A DNA stretch of 64,000 bases, taken from positions 80,979 to 144,978 of the forward strand of contig JALOAT010000003.1 in the NCBI GenBank assembly GCA_023228645.1. Reading direction: 5' to 3'. Made by a program: the position numbers and the translations under genes. The stretch comes from Gammaproteobacteria bacterium. GTDB taxonomy: Bacteria > Pseudomonadota > Gammaproteobacteria > Thiohalomonadales > Thiohalomonadaceae. Numbering within the stretch: the first letter of the stretch is position 1; each line of letters opens with the position of its first letter. Below are positions 1 to 8,070 of the stretch, piece by piece. The notes beneath the pieces were generated by a model. It worked only from the letters and a program-made list of their open reading frames with translations. It was not told the DNA's origin and did not search any database.

Positions 1-20
1 TGGCATATAAGGAGATAACT

Positions 21-263
21 ATGGTAGGCGATGGTGATATAAATTATCTGTCAGGCAAACTGGATGCCCTGGCTGAGCTTCAAGCTATTATGTTTGGTAT
101 CAGGATGAAAACTATCGATAATGATCCTGAGTCCATCAAATCTGCCCTTAAACAAGCTAAAGATAAAAGTAAAAATATCCGCGGTATAAGACGTCAGATT
201 GGATATGATGAAGTCATAGATACTGCCCTTAATAAATCTCCAGCAGATTTGATGGAGTGGTAA
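21..263 (+). CDS. Small hypothetical phage protein
   Basis: 80-residue protein with a clear Shine-Dalgarno (aaggag at 10-15) before the ATG. It is rich in charged residues, probably helical, and shows no motif that I recognise. It is followed after 3 nt by the coiled-coil gene at 267, so the two are probably co-transcribed. Function unknown; the call as a gene rests on the ribosome binding site and tight spacing. Confidence 0.75.
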   Translation: MVGDGDINYLSGKLDALAELQAIMFGIRMKTIDNDPESIKSALKQAKDKSKNIRGIRRQIGYDEVIDTALNKSPADLMEW

Positions 264-266
264 AAT

Positions 267-848
267 ATGGATTTAGTTGATAATAATGCTCATCCCCTTC
301 TTCCTTCTACGGAAGAACAGCTTAGCTTATTTGGTGAATCAGTGCTCCAATTGCACGACCAAATATTTCAAATGGTTAGTTTAATGAATAAACAAGTTGA
401 AGCTAATGAAAATTTAACAAAAGAAGTTCAAAGATTATCAAATGATGTCCAAATGCTAATAAATGAAAAATATAGATTGGAGTCAAAGCAAACTAATTTT
501 GACACTAGAATTAATATGCTGGAAGATGATGTATATTTGAAAGAATCCTGGGGTGGACGATCGTCTGAAAAACTATCAGACGTTGTTAGGAGGATGAAAG
601 ATCATTTTGATCGTCTCAATGATGGCCGCCTCACTACATCGTTAGTTGCAATGATGGAAATATTTAGATTACACCTCAATCAAATGGATGAGCGTGATAA
701 GGCTGAAATTATGTCAGTTATGTCATCGCAACAAGGCTACGTGGAGAATGCATATCAGCTTGGATTGTCATATAATCCATCTGAACTACTTAGATTGGTG
801 GCAGCACTTTTAGATCAGCCTGAATCAATCATAACTCTTTATAAGTAA
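267..848 (+). CDS. Coiled-coil hypothetical protein
   Basis: 193 residues. Residues about 25-95 have heptad-like spacing of Leu/Ile/Met with many Glu, Lys and Gln, as expected for a coiled coil; the C-terminal half is a predicted helical domain. No catalytic motif is visible. It lies between a small unknown gene and the holin-like gene, so it could be a structural or lysis-region accessory protein, but nothing in the sequence settles this. Confidence 0.8.
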   Translation: MDLVDNNAHPLLPSTEEQLSLFGESVLQLHDQIFQMVSLMNKQVEANENLTKEVQRLSNDVQMLINEKYRLESKQTNFDTRINMLEDDVYLKESWGGRSSEKLSDVVRRMKDHFDRLNDGRLTTSLVAMMEIFRLHLNQMDERDKAEIMSVMSSQQGYVENAYQLGLSYNPSELLRLVAALLDQPESIITLYK

Positions 849-903
849 TCTTGCCAGATATCTCCAAAACCATAAATAATGGTGCAGATGGAGGTATCCA
901 AGA

Positions 904-1287
904 ATGGATAAAGAACAAGAAACCAGTATTGAAGCTACCGCAGAAACTGTGGTAACTGAAACTACAAAAAAAGTAGGAAAAATTCGGGGCTGGTTCAGAT
1001 CTGTCAAAACTAAATTTGGGAATTTGACTTCTGGAATTAGTGACGTGATAAGTAATGAAAAAGCTGCTGATGGTATAATGCGCTGGCCGCGTCCGGTTGC
1101 ATTTTTTATGATAGTCATTATGTTCTGTGTTGGGTGGTTTCATCCAGCAACGTTGTTGGCCTTTGCCCAAGCATTGGCAGCGTTTCCGGAATCATTTTGG
1201 ACTGTTATTTTTATTATATTAGGATCTATTGGTGTTTCCAAAGGTGCTAATGACATAGTTAAAATTATTTCTTCAAGGAAGCCATAA
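904..1287 (+). CDS. Holin-like membrane protein (GTA/3TM holin type)
   Basis: 127 residues. A charged N-terminal half (about 1-55) is followed by a WPRPVAF segment and two strong hydrophobic stretches (about 60-85 and 95-118) separated by a short turn, ending in a basic tail. The Arg-Pro at the start of the first membrane segment and the overall layout resemble the 3TM holins of gene transfer agents and alphaproteobacterial phages. An M15 peptidase that could be the endolysin lies downstream at 2331, with an RNA block in between. The ribosome binding site (ggaggtatccaag) is good. Holin function is inferred from topology and neighbourhood; a general small membrane protein remains possible. Confidence 0.65.
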   Translation: MDKEQETSIEATAETVVTETTKKVGKIRGWFRSVKTKFGNLTSGISDVISNEKAADGIMRWPRPVAFFMIVIMFCVGWFHPATLLAFAQALAAFPESFWTVIFIILGSIGVSKGANDIVKIISSRKP

Positions 1288-1294
1288 TTTAACT

Positions 1295-1390
1295 TGCAGG
1301 GCCTCGGTGGTAGCGCCAGACCTTTTATTGGGTAGGCGTCAGGTTAACAGTGCGCGTAATAAAAGGTGGTTCGATTCCACCTTTCCTGCA
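1295..1390 (+). ncRNA. tRNA-like RNA with extended anticodon-region helix
   Basis: The ends pair as a 7-bp acceptor stem (1295-1301 with 1384-1390), and a canonical T-arm is present: GGTGG, TTCGATT loop, CCACC. In place of a normal anticodon arm there is a 9-bp helix formed by 1321-1329 and 1358-1366, enclosing about 28 nt. No 7-nt anticodon loop with T33 can be drawn. It starts 8 nt after the holin-like gene, ends in CAA rather than CCA, and precedes a strong promoter. It may be a decayed tRNA or a tRNA mimic. Confidence 0.45.
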
Positions 1391-1399
1391 CAATTATAG

Positions 1400-1428
1400 T
1401 TGACATTGTAATAGATGTTTACTATATT
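1400..1428 (+). promoter_or_regulatory. Sigma70-type promoter for the RNA block
   Basis: TTGACA at 1400-1405, 17-bp spacer, TATATT at 1423-1428. It should start transcription near 1435, at the beginning of the structured non-coding stretch and upstream of tRNA-Ala. Confidence 0.75.
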
Positions 1429-1434
1429 GAATAT

Positions 1435-1790
1435 ATTAATGCGTGGAAGCATTAAGCCTGGATTAATCATAGGCCCATCTAATGAAATGAGATATGGAGA
1501 TGGCCGAAAAGCTTAATGTGAAAGCAAGTTGGTTGCAGTGTACAATGCAATCGTAATTCTTACAAGCGTTATATAAATTTCGAAATTTATAGTATCCAAG
1601 CATTTAAATGCTTACTTAGCTAGAAGCCGGAAAAAGTTGGTGATAAACTAAGAGAGATACTTACTGTGAAGCAGATCGGCGCAAAAGTTAGGTAAGAACT
1701 TGATCTGCCAAACATTCATACAGGCTTACCAAACCTGTACAGCCATTAATACAAATTCATTTGTATTAATGTTACATTATATTAAATATA
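1435..1790 (+). ncRNA. Large structured RNA candidate beside tRNA-Ala
   Basis: About 355 nt with no plausible reading frame and many helices: TTAATGC/GCATTAA near 1437-1457; GGCC-ATCT/AGAT-GGCC near 1472-1506; palindromic hairpins near 1573-1592 and 1598-1613; GCAGATC (1671-1677) with GATCTGC (1702-1708). Inside that last helix a loop carries GGTAAG (1691-1696), complementary to CTTACC (1725-1730) in the loop of the next hairpin, which suggests a kissing interaction. A 13-bp hairpin near 1745-1772 closes the region. Its own promoter and the tRNA neighbour match the setting of ROOL or GOLLD RNAs of phages, but I cannot assign a family. Confidence 0.55.
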
Positions 1791-1829
1791 ATGGTATTGG
1801 TCTCGTTTATTGTTGAAGCGGACCTTTAT

Positions 1830-1902
1830 GGGGAATTAGCTCATCTGGGAGAGCACTTGATTTGCATTCAAGAGGTGATCGGTTCGAGCCCGATATTCTC
1901 CA
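1830..1902 (+). tRNA. tRNA-Ala (UGC)
   Basis: Canonical cloverleaf: acceptor GGGGAAT/ATTCTCC, D-arm, anticodon stem CTTGA/TCAAG with loop TTTGCAT (anticodon TGC), T-arm ATCGG TTCGAGC CCGAT. Discriminator A at 1902; the CCA is not fully encoded, so it needs the phage or host Cca enzyme. Confidence 0.93.
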
Positions 1903-2266
1903 CACATACAATATTATTATATAATATTGGATGCTCGCAACTTAAAGGTGAGAACAGCCTCCTCACACACTTGTTTCAAACGAGTAGACGGTCACTGTAA
2001 ATATTTTACAAACTGGAGAGATCATACCACCGGGCAGGTATGTTAAGTTGCTTTTGAAATACGGCTCGAGTCACTGAAAGCCGACACTGGAATTACCTTC
2101 CACTTGGCACCATTAATGGTCCGGGAAGTCAAATTTGAGCCTTCAAAAAGAGTCAGACCTGAAGGGCTCTATAAATCACACACAGGGGGGCGGATGCGAC
2201 GAGCGCTCCGGAGTATAACTCTAGAAATGATTTATCATCTCTAGTCCTTCTCTCTTAAAGGGTACC
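1903..2266 (+). other. Non-coding stretch after tRNA-Ala, possible structured RNA
   Basis: No reading frame here has a ribosome binding site or convincing protein. The stretch contains several short inverted repeats and ends in a strong terminator. It is probably the 3' part of the transcript that starts near 1435; I cannot identify an RNA family. Confidence 0.4.
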
Positions 2267-2289
2267 AAAAGGCGCCTAGTGCGCCTTTT
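2267..2289 (+). terminator. Intrinsic terminator
   Basis: Perfect 9-bp stem AAAAGGCGC/GCGCCTTTT with a 5-nt loop, ending in a T-rich tract. It closes the RNA block before the M15 peptidase gene. Confidence 0.8.
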
Positions 2290-2330
2290 GTCTTGAATAA
2301 ATACCTGACAATATAATAGGAAAATTCACT

Positions 2331-3125
2331 ATGGGTAAATGGATGGTTGTTAAAGATCAAGACAATGACGATCACGATCAAAGGTCTACGTCAAATCTAT
2401 CAGCACACACTCAAAAGAATAAAGTTATTGCACAAGGAATTAATGTGTATGTTGGTGATAGTGGCGGGATTGGTTCAGCAAATGCATCTTTCAATGGTAT
2501 ATTAGCAGATAGTGATGATGTTGATGATAAGCCAACTTTATCACCAGAACAACAAGCGCAGGTTGATGCAGAATTTGCTGCTGCTGGCGGCGTAGATACT
2601 GGTGCTCCATCAGATACTACACAAGGATCCGGTGGCCAAGGCAGTAATGTAATTTGCGGAAATGTTCCATCATATCCTGCTGACAATTATCAACTTTCTC
2701 CTAATTTCAATTTAGGCCAACTTTCGTCAAAATGCATTTTTCCTTACCGAGTTGCATCGCAGTGTGGACTTTCATTGCCAGAGGTCGTCTGTAATTTGAA
2801 AGCATTATGCACCAATGTATTAGAACCATTAAAGGCACGATATCCAAATGGATTCAGAATTAACAGTGGATTTAGGAGAGGTAGTGGTAGGTCCCAACAT
2901 TATCGAGGAATGGCCGCCGATATCCAATGGGCAGGGTTAGCCAATAGTGAATATTTAACACGGGCGCAATGGATCCGAGATCATTTACCGTTTGATCAAC
3001 TAATTATGGAACACGGTAGATCAATTTGGATTCACGTTTCATTTAAACGTGGTGGTCCGCAACGGGGTCAAGTTTTAACTATGATTAGAAATGATTACCG
3101 TCCTGGCTTAAAGCTTTATTATTAA
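2331..3125 (+). CDS. M15-type peptidase, probable endolysin or virion lysin
   Basis: 264 residues. The C-terminal part (about 120-264) is a D-Ala-D-Ala carboxypeptidase/L-Ala-D-Glu peptidase domain of the M15 family. The motif INSGFRRGSGRSQHYRGMAA is followed by D, giving the zinc-binding H-x6-D, and a late WIHVS supplies the third ligand. The first 115 residues are acidic, Ser/Gly/Gln-rich and low in complexity, likely a linker or targeting region, with no signal peptide. With the holin-like gene upstream it probably cleaves peptidoglycan during lysis, though a baseplate lysin is possible. The family call is secure, the role less so. Confidence 0.85.
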   Translation: MGKWMVVKDQDNDDHDQRSTSNLSAHTQKNKVIAQGINVYVGDSGGIGSANASFNGILADSDDVDDKPTLSPEQQAQVDAEFAAAGGVDTGAPSDTTQGSGGQGSNVICGNVPSYPADNYQLSPNFNLGQLSSKCIFPYRVASQCGLSLPEVVCNLKALCTNVLEPLKARYPNGFRINSGFRRGSGRSQHYRGMAADIQWAGLANSEYLTRAQWIRDHLPFDQLIMEHGRSIWIHVSFKRGGPQRGQVLTMIRNDYRPGLKLYY

Positions 3126-3181
3126 TTTGATTTTTATTCCAATATCTGCTAATTTGAATGAAATTCAAGAGGTAGATAATA

Positions 3182-3694
3182 ATGAAAGTTATAAACATTT
3201 TGGGTGGCCCAGGTATTGGTAAAAGTACCGCCGCCGCCAAGGTTTTCTATACATTAAAAGAACGCGGCCTGAATGTCGAATTGGTGACAGAAGTTGCTAA
3301 GGACATTGTTTATGAAGAACAGTTAAAAATTCTAAAAGACCAATTGTACGTATTTGCTAAGCAAAATCGAAGAATGGAACGTCTTCGTGGAAAGGTAGAT
3401 TATGTCGTAACTGATTCACCAGGAATATTAGCACTTGCATACCAAATCCCAAATTATTATCCAACCTTTGAACCACTCGTAGTTGATGTATTCAATTCAT
3501 ATAATAATATCAATTTTATGCTAACTCGAAATTATGGCTTTGAAGAAAGTGGTCGAGCACACGATGAAGCAACGTCGAAGAATATCGACATTAACATCAT
3601 TTCTATATTAGAAAAGCACGGAATACCATATTACCCAATGAGTGGCACTAATGTAGTGTCAATGAACATCGTAATGGATAGGATTTTGAAATGA
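3182..3694 (+). CDS. P-loop ATPase/kinase-like protein, copy 1
   Basis: 170 residues with an N-terminal Walker A motif GGPGIGKST (residues 8-16), a following helix, and an aspartate-rich strand VVTDSP (about 78-83) that could be Walker B or substrate-binding. It is clearly paralogous to the next gene, which overlaps its stop by 4 nt (ATGA). Size and layout fit a small nucleoside or nucleotide kinase-like P-loop protein of large phages. The substrate cannot be deduced. Confidence 0.85.
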   Translation: MKVINILGGPGIGKSTAAAKVFYTLKERGLNVELVTEVAKDIVYEEQLKILKDQLYVFAKQNRRMERLRGKVDYVVTDSPGILALAYQIPNYYPTFEPLVVDVFNSYNNINFMLTRNYGFEESGRAHDEATSKNIDINIISILEKHGIPYYPMSGTNVVSMNIVMDRILK

Positions 3695-4212
3695 AAGCCA
3701 CAATTTTAAATTTTTTTGCTGGCCCAGGCGCGGGCAAATCAACCACAACTGCACAAGTTTTTGCTGATTTAAAAAAGAAAAATTTAAACGTTGAGTTAGT
3801 TACAGAATATGCAAAGGATCTTGTTTGGGAAGATCGTATGAATGTACTTCTAGAGGATCAACTTTATATTTTAGCAAAGCAGGCTCGTAAACTGCATCGT
3901 ATTGCTGATAAGGTTGATTTTGTGATCACTGATGCGCCACTAGTTCAAGGACTAATGTATAAACCACACGAATATTTCACTGGGTTCGAGCCTTTAGTAG
4001 TTGAGATCTTTAAAACATATAACAACGAAAATTATTTCTTAAAGCGTATGACAAAATATGATCCTGTTGGCCGCTATCAAGACGAACAAGGTGCAATTGA
4101 TATTGATATGCGATTAATGGAATTATTGGATCGCCATAACATTCCATTTACTATTATTGAGGATATTAATCAAGCTTCTGAAATAATTCTAAGAAATATT
4201 GACAAAAAGTGA
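3691..4212 (+). CDS. P-loop ATPase/kinase-like protein, copy 2
   Basis: 173 residues; Walker A AGPGAGKSTT at about 9-18, then NVELVTEYAKDLVWED, which matches the equivalent NVELVTEVAKDIVYEE of copy 1. VITDAP replaces VVTDSP of copy 1. The start ATG overlaps the upstream stop, so the two copies are translationally coupled. Tandem duplication with divergence suggests two related substrates or a heterodimer; this is inference. Confidence 0.85.
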   Translation: MKATILNFFAGPGAGKSTTTAQVFADLKKKNLNVELVTEYAKDLVWEDRMNVLLEDQLYILAKQARKLHRIADKVDFVITDAPLVQGLMYKPHEYFTGFEPLVVEIFKTYNNENYFLKRMTKYDPVGRYQDEQGAIDIDMRLMELLDRHNIPFTIIEDINQASEIILRNIDKK

Positions 4213-4230
4213 TCATTTTAGTATAAATAG

Positions 4231-4256
4231 AAATGAAGCTAGTAAATGCTTCATTT
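4231..4256 (+). terminator. Hairpin, possible terminator
   Basis: AAATGAAGC/GCTTCATTT 9-bp stem with an 8-nt loop shortly after the twin ATPase genes. There is no long T-run after it, so it may be a weak terminator or a processing signal. Confidence 0.45.
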
Positions 4257-4319
4257 AATCGGGCAAGTTATTATCCACGTTAAGGATACCGTAAGACCCA
4301 ACGTAAAGGAAAACAAATA

Positions 4320-5090
4320 ATGCGAAATATTCGTACTCCATCTGGGATGCCTAACGCTTTCCCACAATTCACTCCAAAAGCACAAACAATTGCTACTTCA
4401 ACAGTAAATGTTTCCACCAATGAAAAAATTAAAAAAGCCGGTTCAAATGGTGTTTTGATACACGTTGTTTTGGACGAATCTTCAAGTATGTCTAGTGTAA
4501 CTCAGCAAACTATCGATTCATTCAATTCTTGGCTAAAAGAACAGCAAATTGGTGATGGTGAATGCTTACTCACGTTAAGTAAATTTAACGGCTCACAAGT
4601 CAAGTACATTTTCGAAAACAAAGACATCAAAACCGTAGAACCGCTAACCACAAGCACTTATCGACCAAGCGGATCAACCAATCTTCTAGATGCGATTGGT
4701 GATAATATCACTAAAGCTAATGCAGTAATTTCATCAAAGAAAAAAGCGGAACGTCCTGGCGTTATCGTCGTTATCTTAACTGATGGTGAAGAAAATTGCT
4801 CTAATCGTTTCAATAAAACAGCTATTAAGGCTTTAGTTGAAAAGGCAGAAGGCAAGGATTGGACGTTCTTGTTTATGGGTGCAAACATTGACGCTTTCCA
4901 CGAAGGTAGTGCAATGGGCTTTGGTACCAATAATACAGTTCAATACAATACTTCAAATATGGCTGGCTCAATGGCAGCATTGTCCTCTATTACAACAAGA
5001 ACTAGAACCGCTTATGCGAAAGGGTTTGCTGGCGACGCACTTCGTGCTTCGGCAACATATACCCAAGCAGAGCGCGATCAATCTTTGTAA
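4320..5090 (+). CDS. von Willebrand factor A (vWA) domain protein
   Basis: 256 residues. After a ~40-residue disordered N-terminus comes a vWA fold: the MIDAS metal site DESSS (about 52-56) in VVLDESSSM, a conserved Thr in the GSTNLLDAI segment (about 117-125), and the LTDGEEN strand (about 150-156). vWA proteins bind metal and protein partners and often act with AAA+ ATPases; an AAA+ gene lies at 33536, but not next to it. The gene is followed after 17 nt by an unknown gene. Role in the phage is unknown; the domain call is strong. Confidence 0.88.
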   Translation: MRNIRTPSGMPNAFPQFTPKAQTIATSTVNVSTNEKIKKAGSNGVLIHVVLDESSSMSSVTQQTIDSFNSWLKEQQIGDGECLLTLSKFNGSQVKYIFENKDIKTVEPLTTSTYRPSGSTNLLDAIGDNITKANAVISSKKKAERPGVIVVILTDGEENCSNRFNKTAIKALVEKAEGKDWTFLFMGANIDAFHEGSAMGFGTNNTVQYNTSNMAGSMAALSSITTRTRTAYAKGFAGDALRASATYTQAERDQSL

Positions 5091-5107
5091 TAAAGGAGGA
5101 CACGACA

Positions 5108-5947
5108 ATGTTTGATAATACTAATCAATATGAACTAAGTCTAGTTATTAACGGTCAGCCGTTGACTGAATATCAGCATCAGGGTTTGGTCTTTGTTGAA
5201 GGCCGAACAAATTCAAATTATGAATTGAGAATTAAAAACAATTCACCAGAGCGCATTTTAGCCATTCCAAGTGTTGATGGTTTGAGCGTTATTGATGGAA
5301 AGCCTGCCGGTGCTGACAGTCAAGGATATGTTTTGGAACCTTGGCAAACACTTAACATTCCTGGTTGGAAAGTTGATGCAGACACTGCTGCGAAATTTCA
5401 ATTTGGTTCATCCTCAGGATCATATTCTAATCGAACAGGACGCGGTAAGAAAAACGTTGGTGTCATAGGTATGATGGTATTTAGACCAAAATATGTTCCG
5501 CCGATTAATACATTTCCTAGCTATACTTTTACAAGCACCGCAAGTGATCCACTTTGGAATACTCCATTAGGATCAAGTGTATGTAACAATGTAGTAGGAT
5601 CAGGCTTGGATAGTGTGGCTATGGCTGCTCCTTCAGGAGGAACGAGAAGTGCTGCCACTTTGAATACTACATTAACATCTGGTAATAACGCCGTGATGAA
5701 ATCATTCAGCAGCCAAAATCTTGGTACTGAATATGGCGATGCGCAAACTTTTCAAACCACTACGACTACTTTTGAAAAGCGCGATCCAAATTACCCTGAT
5801 GCGCTAGTTTGCATTTATTATGATGATGCAAATGGTCTTGAAGCTCGTGGTATTATTCTTCCTTACAGGAATTCGTCACCACAGGCTTTCCCAAGCTATT
5901 CAAACACTACAACTTATGCTGCACCGCCCCCAGGATGGCGTAAGTAA
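5108..5947 (+). CDS. Hypothetical protein linked to the vWA gene
   Basis: 279 residues preceded by a strong ribosome binding site (aaaggagga). The N-terminal ~110 residues look like beta-strands with turn-rich loops. The C-terminal half is Ser/Thr/Gly/Asn-rich and low in complexity, ending in a Pro-rich APPPG tail. I recognise no family. Co-transcription with the vWA gene and the terminator right after it suggest a two-gene unit; a structural or surface role is possible but unproven. Confidence 0.75.
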   Translation: MFDNTNQYELSLVINGQPLTEYQHQGLVFVEGRTNSNYELRIKNNSPERILAIPSVDGLSVIDGKPAGADSQGYVLEPWQTLNIPGWKVDADTAAKFQFGSSSGSYSNRTGRGKKNVGVIGMMVFRPKYVPPINTFPSYTFTSTASDPLWNTPLGSSVCNNVVGSGLDSVAMAAPSGGTRSAATLNTTLTSGNNAVMKSFSSQNLGTEYGDAQTFQTTTTTFEKRDPNYPDALVCIYYDDANGLEARGIILPYRNSSPQAFPSYSNTTTYAAPPPGWRK

Positions 5948-5950
5948 TAC

Positions 5951-5982
5951 AAAATACCGGTGATGAAAATCACCGGTATTTT
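5951..5982 (+). terminator. Strong intrinsic terminator
   Basis: Perfect 14-bp stem (5951-5964 with 5969-5982), GAAA tetraloop, then TTTTC. It ends the vWA unit just after its second gene. Confidence 0.9.
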
Positions 5983-6018
5983 CTTGACTGGAAGACTGAT
6001 ATTTTTTATAATTGTTTT

Positions 6019-6564
6019 ATGGTTACAATGTTATCTGGCGGCGCTGAAGGAGCGGATACAGAATGGGGTGAAGTTGCTTCACTTCACGGCCACGAGGTTA
6101 TTCATTTTTCATTTGACGAACATAAAACCACTTGCCCAAATGGGCAGATAGTTCGACTGCCATATAATAATTTAGTTATTGCTGATCCGTGGCTCAAAAA
6201 AGCTAAATCATATCTTAACAGGCATTATCCTTCTAAGAGCAAATATGTTAATAATTTGCTAAGACGGAACTATTATCAAGTGAAGGAAACTGATGCAGTG
6301 TATGCTATCGGCACTTTCAATCCAAGCACAATGGTAGTGGATGGTGGTACTGCTTGGGCTACCGCTATGTATTGCTTGATCCATAATAAGCCTTTCTATT
6401 TTTTCCATCAAGATCGAAATAAATGGTATGAAATGGATATTTCAGGTCTTTGTCGTGAAATTCGGTTACCACCAAAGCCAGAAATAGGAGTTTGGACTGG
6501 AATTGGGACCCGGGATATAAATTTAAATGGTAAGTTGGCTATCGATTATCTGTTTAATGGTTAA
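6019..6564 (+). CDS. SLOG/DprA-like Rossmann-fold protein
   Basis: 181 residues. The N-terminal SGGAEGADT motif (about 6-14) is the phosphate/nucleotide-binding loop of the SLOG superfamily (DprA, LOG and YspA-type proteins), and GGTAWATA (about 112-119) is the second glycine-rich loop. SLOG proteins bind nucleotides or nucleotide-derived ligands; some act as sensors in defence systems. There is no clear ribosome binding site, and an ATG three codons later (6028) is an alternative start. It stands alone after a terminator. The fold is well supported, the function is not. Confidence 0.75.
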   Translation: MVTMLSGGAEGADTEWGEVASLHGHEVIHFSFDEHKTTCPNGQIVRLPYNNLVIADPWLKKAKSYLNRHYPSKSKYVNNLLRRNYYQVKETDAVYAIGTFNPSTMVVDGGTAWATAMYCLIHNKPFYFFHQDRNKWYEMDISGLCREIRLPPKPEIGVWTGIGTRDINLNGKLAIDYLFNG

Positions 6565-6606
6565 ATCAAATAAATACCCTATAGTTTATAAGCTAGGGTT
6601 AATAAA

Positions 6607-7122
6607 ATGAAATCAGCCGACTTTACATCATATCAGCCAAAGATGTCGCCATATTTAAATAATATGCCATTATTGGTGAACGAAGCCAGGGATTCAGTTG
6701 ATAGTGACGTGGTCGACGTGCGCCAAGTTCCAATATCCAAAATTCTTTTCACCCATCCGATCGAAAAAGCACACGATGATAGAGAATTCAGCCGTCACGA
6801 TGCTTTACCTTTCGCAGTATTGTTGGATGGCTATTATCATTTATTAGATGGCCACGGTCACATTATGGATGCAATCAATGAAGGATTCAGCAAAACTTTA
6901 CTATTTGTAGCTGATGGCGATAATGAAGAATTGACTGAAGCTAAAAAGAAAAAGAAAAGTAGCAATTCATCAACTCACACGCCTGTAGTTCCTTTTTATG
7001 GCAGATGGTGGTATGGTGGCACTGATAATGACAATCTTGATCAAGATTCAGATAATGATTTGGGTACTGGTGAATTAGATTTAGTAAATGGTGATGTAGG
7101 CGGAGACGGTGGCGGAGAATGA
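6607..7122 (+). CDS. ParB-like domain protein with acidic tail
   Basis: 171 residues. VDVRQVPISKILFTHP followed by YYHLLDGHGHIMDAINEGF is the layout of ParB/Srx-type domains (address strand, then a D-G-H-H-A-x3-G helix). After a KKKKK stretch near residue 118 the tail is almost all Asp, Gly and Asn. A second, shorter ParB-like protein lies at 63309. ParB-like domains in phages occur in DNA-binding, CTPase or nuclease contexts; none of these can be claimed here. Confidence 0.65.
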   Translation: MKSADFTSYQPKMSPYLNNMPLLVNEARDSVDSDVVDVRQVPISKILFTHPIEKAHDDREFSRHDALPFAVLLDGYYHLLDGHGHIMDAINEGFSKTLLFVADGDNEELTEAKKKKKSSNSSTHTPVVPFYGRWWYGGTDNDNLDQDSDNDLGTGELDLVNGDVGGDGGGE

Positions 7123-7132
7123 TCGCCCAGTA

Positions 7133-7161
7133 TTGACATTTAATCACTAATATCGTATTCT
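7133..7161 (+). promoter_or_regulatory. Sigma70-type promoter
   Basis: TTGACA (7133-7138), 17-bp spacer, TATTCT (7156-7161), placed 21 nt before the nucleotidyltransferase-like gene at 7183. Confidence 0.7.
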
Positions 7162-7182
7162 CTACTTGAAAGGAGAAAATCG

Positions 7183-8070
7183 ATGGGTGGTACAGCTTTT
7201 AAAAATATCCCTGTGAGACGAATCAAGCTTGAAGAAATTCGTGACACTCTTGATTATTTCCAATCGACAATTCAATATCCTGGTTTCGACCTAGATTATA
7301 TCTACGATAATCTTTTAGGGTCTGTGGGTAAACAACCTGACAGTGGCGACATTGATATCGCAGTCGATGATATTAAATTTCCTTGGAAGAAATTTAAAAG
7401 TCACGCATTGTTATCATTTCCTGAAGCTCAACGGGCTGGTAATGGTAAGAATACATTGCAGGTAAACTTTGCCATCCCAATTCAAGGGAAGCCGGAAAAT
7501 GGTTATTGCCAGATTGATTTAATCACTGGTAACCCTGAATGGCTCAAATTTACTCATTATTCTCCAGGTGCTGCATCAGCATTCAAGGGTGTTTATTTGT
7601 CAACACTTTTGGGCGTGATGGCTAAGATGGATATTGGTTATTTGGCTGGCGAAGATTCAATTAACGCTATTGCTAAAGTTTCTTGGGCATACGACCTTGA
7701 GCGCGGTCTTCGACGTAGGTGGATGATTTTAGATGATCGTGACATCTATTGCGAAGTTGATGCTGATAGGTGGGAAAGCCAATTGGGTTATTTGATGGAC
7801 AGGGGTGTAATTCCTGCTGGTCCAACTCCTAGATTTTCAAGAGTTGGTTACATTGATGACCCAGAAACAGTTGTTGATATCCTGTTCAAAGGAAAGCTCA
7901 CTAAGGATGATTTAGTGAGCTTTGAAGTTGGCTTTAAGGTTGCTATGGAAATCTATAGCGATCAAAAAGAACAAATGACTACTCGACTAATTGAAGCTTT
8001 ACAGCGAAGTGGTTTAAAGAGTACTAAGAACAAGGATGAAATTGAAGAGTCGGTTAGAGCTTTGCTTTAA
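7183..8070 (+). CDS. Nucleotidyltransferase-fold protein
   Basis: 295 residues. LLGSVGKQPDSGDIDIAVDD (about 45-64) matches the GS...D-x-D metal-binding signature of the polymerase-beta nucleotidyltransferase superfamily. A third acidic strand is likely in YCQIDLITG (about 107-115). The C-terminal 150 residues are helical. Such proteins in large phages are annotated only as nucleotidyltransferases; the substrate (tRNA, protein or small molecule) is unknown. It has its own promoter and a good ribosome binding site (gaaaggag). Confidence 0.8.
   Translation: MGGTAFKNIPVRRIKLEEIRDTLDYFQSTIQYPGFDLDYIYDNLLGSVGKQPDSGDIDIAVDDIKFPWKKFKSHALLSFPEAQRAGNGKNTLQVNFAIPIQGKPENGYCQIDLITGNPEWLKFTHYSPGAASAFKGVYLSTLLGVMAKMDIGYLAGEDSINAIAKVSWAYDLERGLRRRWMILDDRDIYCEVDADRWESQLGYLMDRGVIPAGPTPRFSRVGYIDDPETVVDILFKGKLTKDDLVSFEVGFKVAMEIYSDQKEQMTTRLIEALQRSGLKSTKNKDEIEESVRALL

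Noticed and set aside
1791..2000. 69-residue frame over tRNA-Ala
   Set aside because: It is an accidental frame running through a canonical tRNA gene and has no ribosome binding site.
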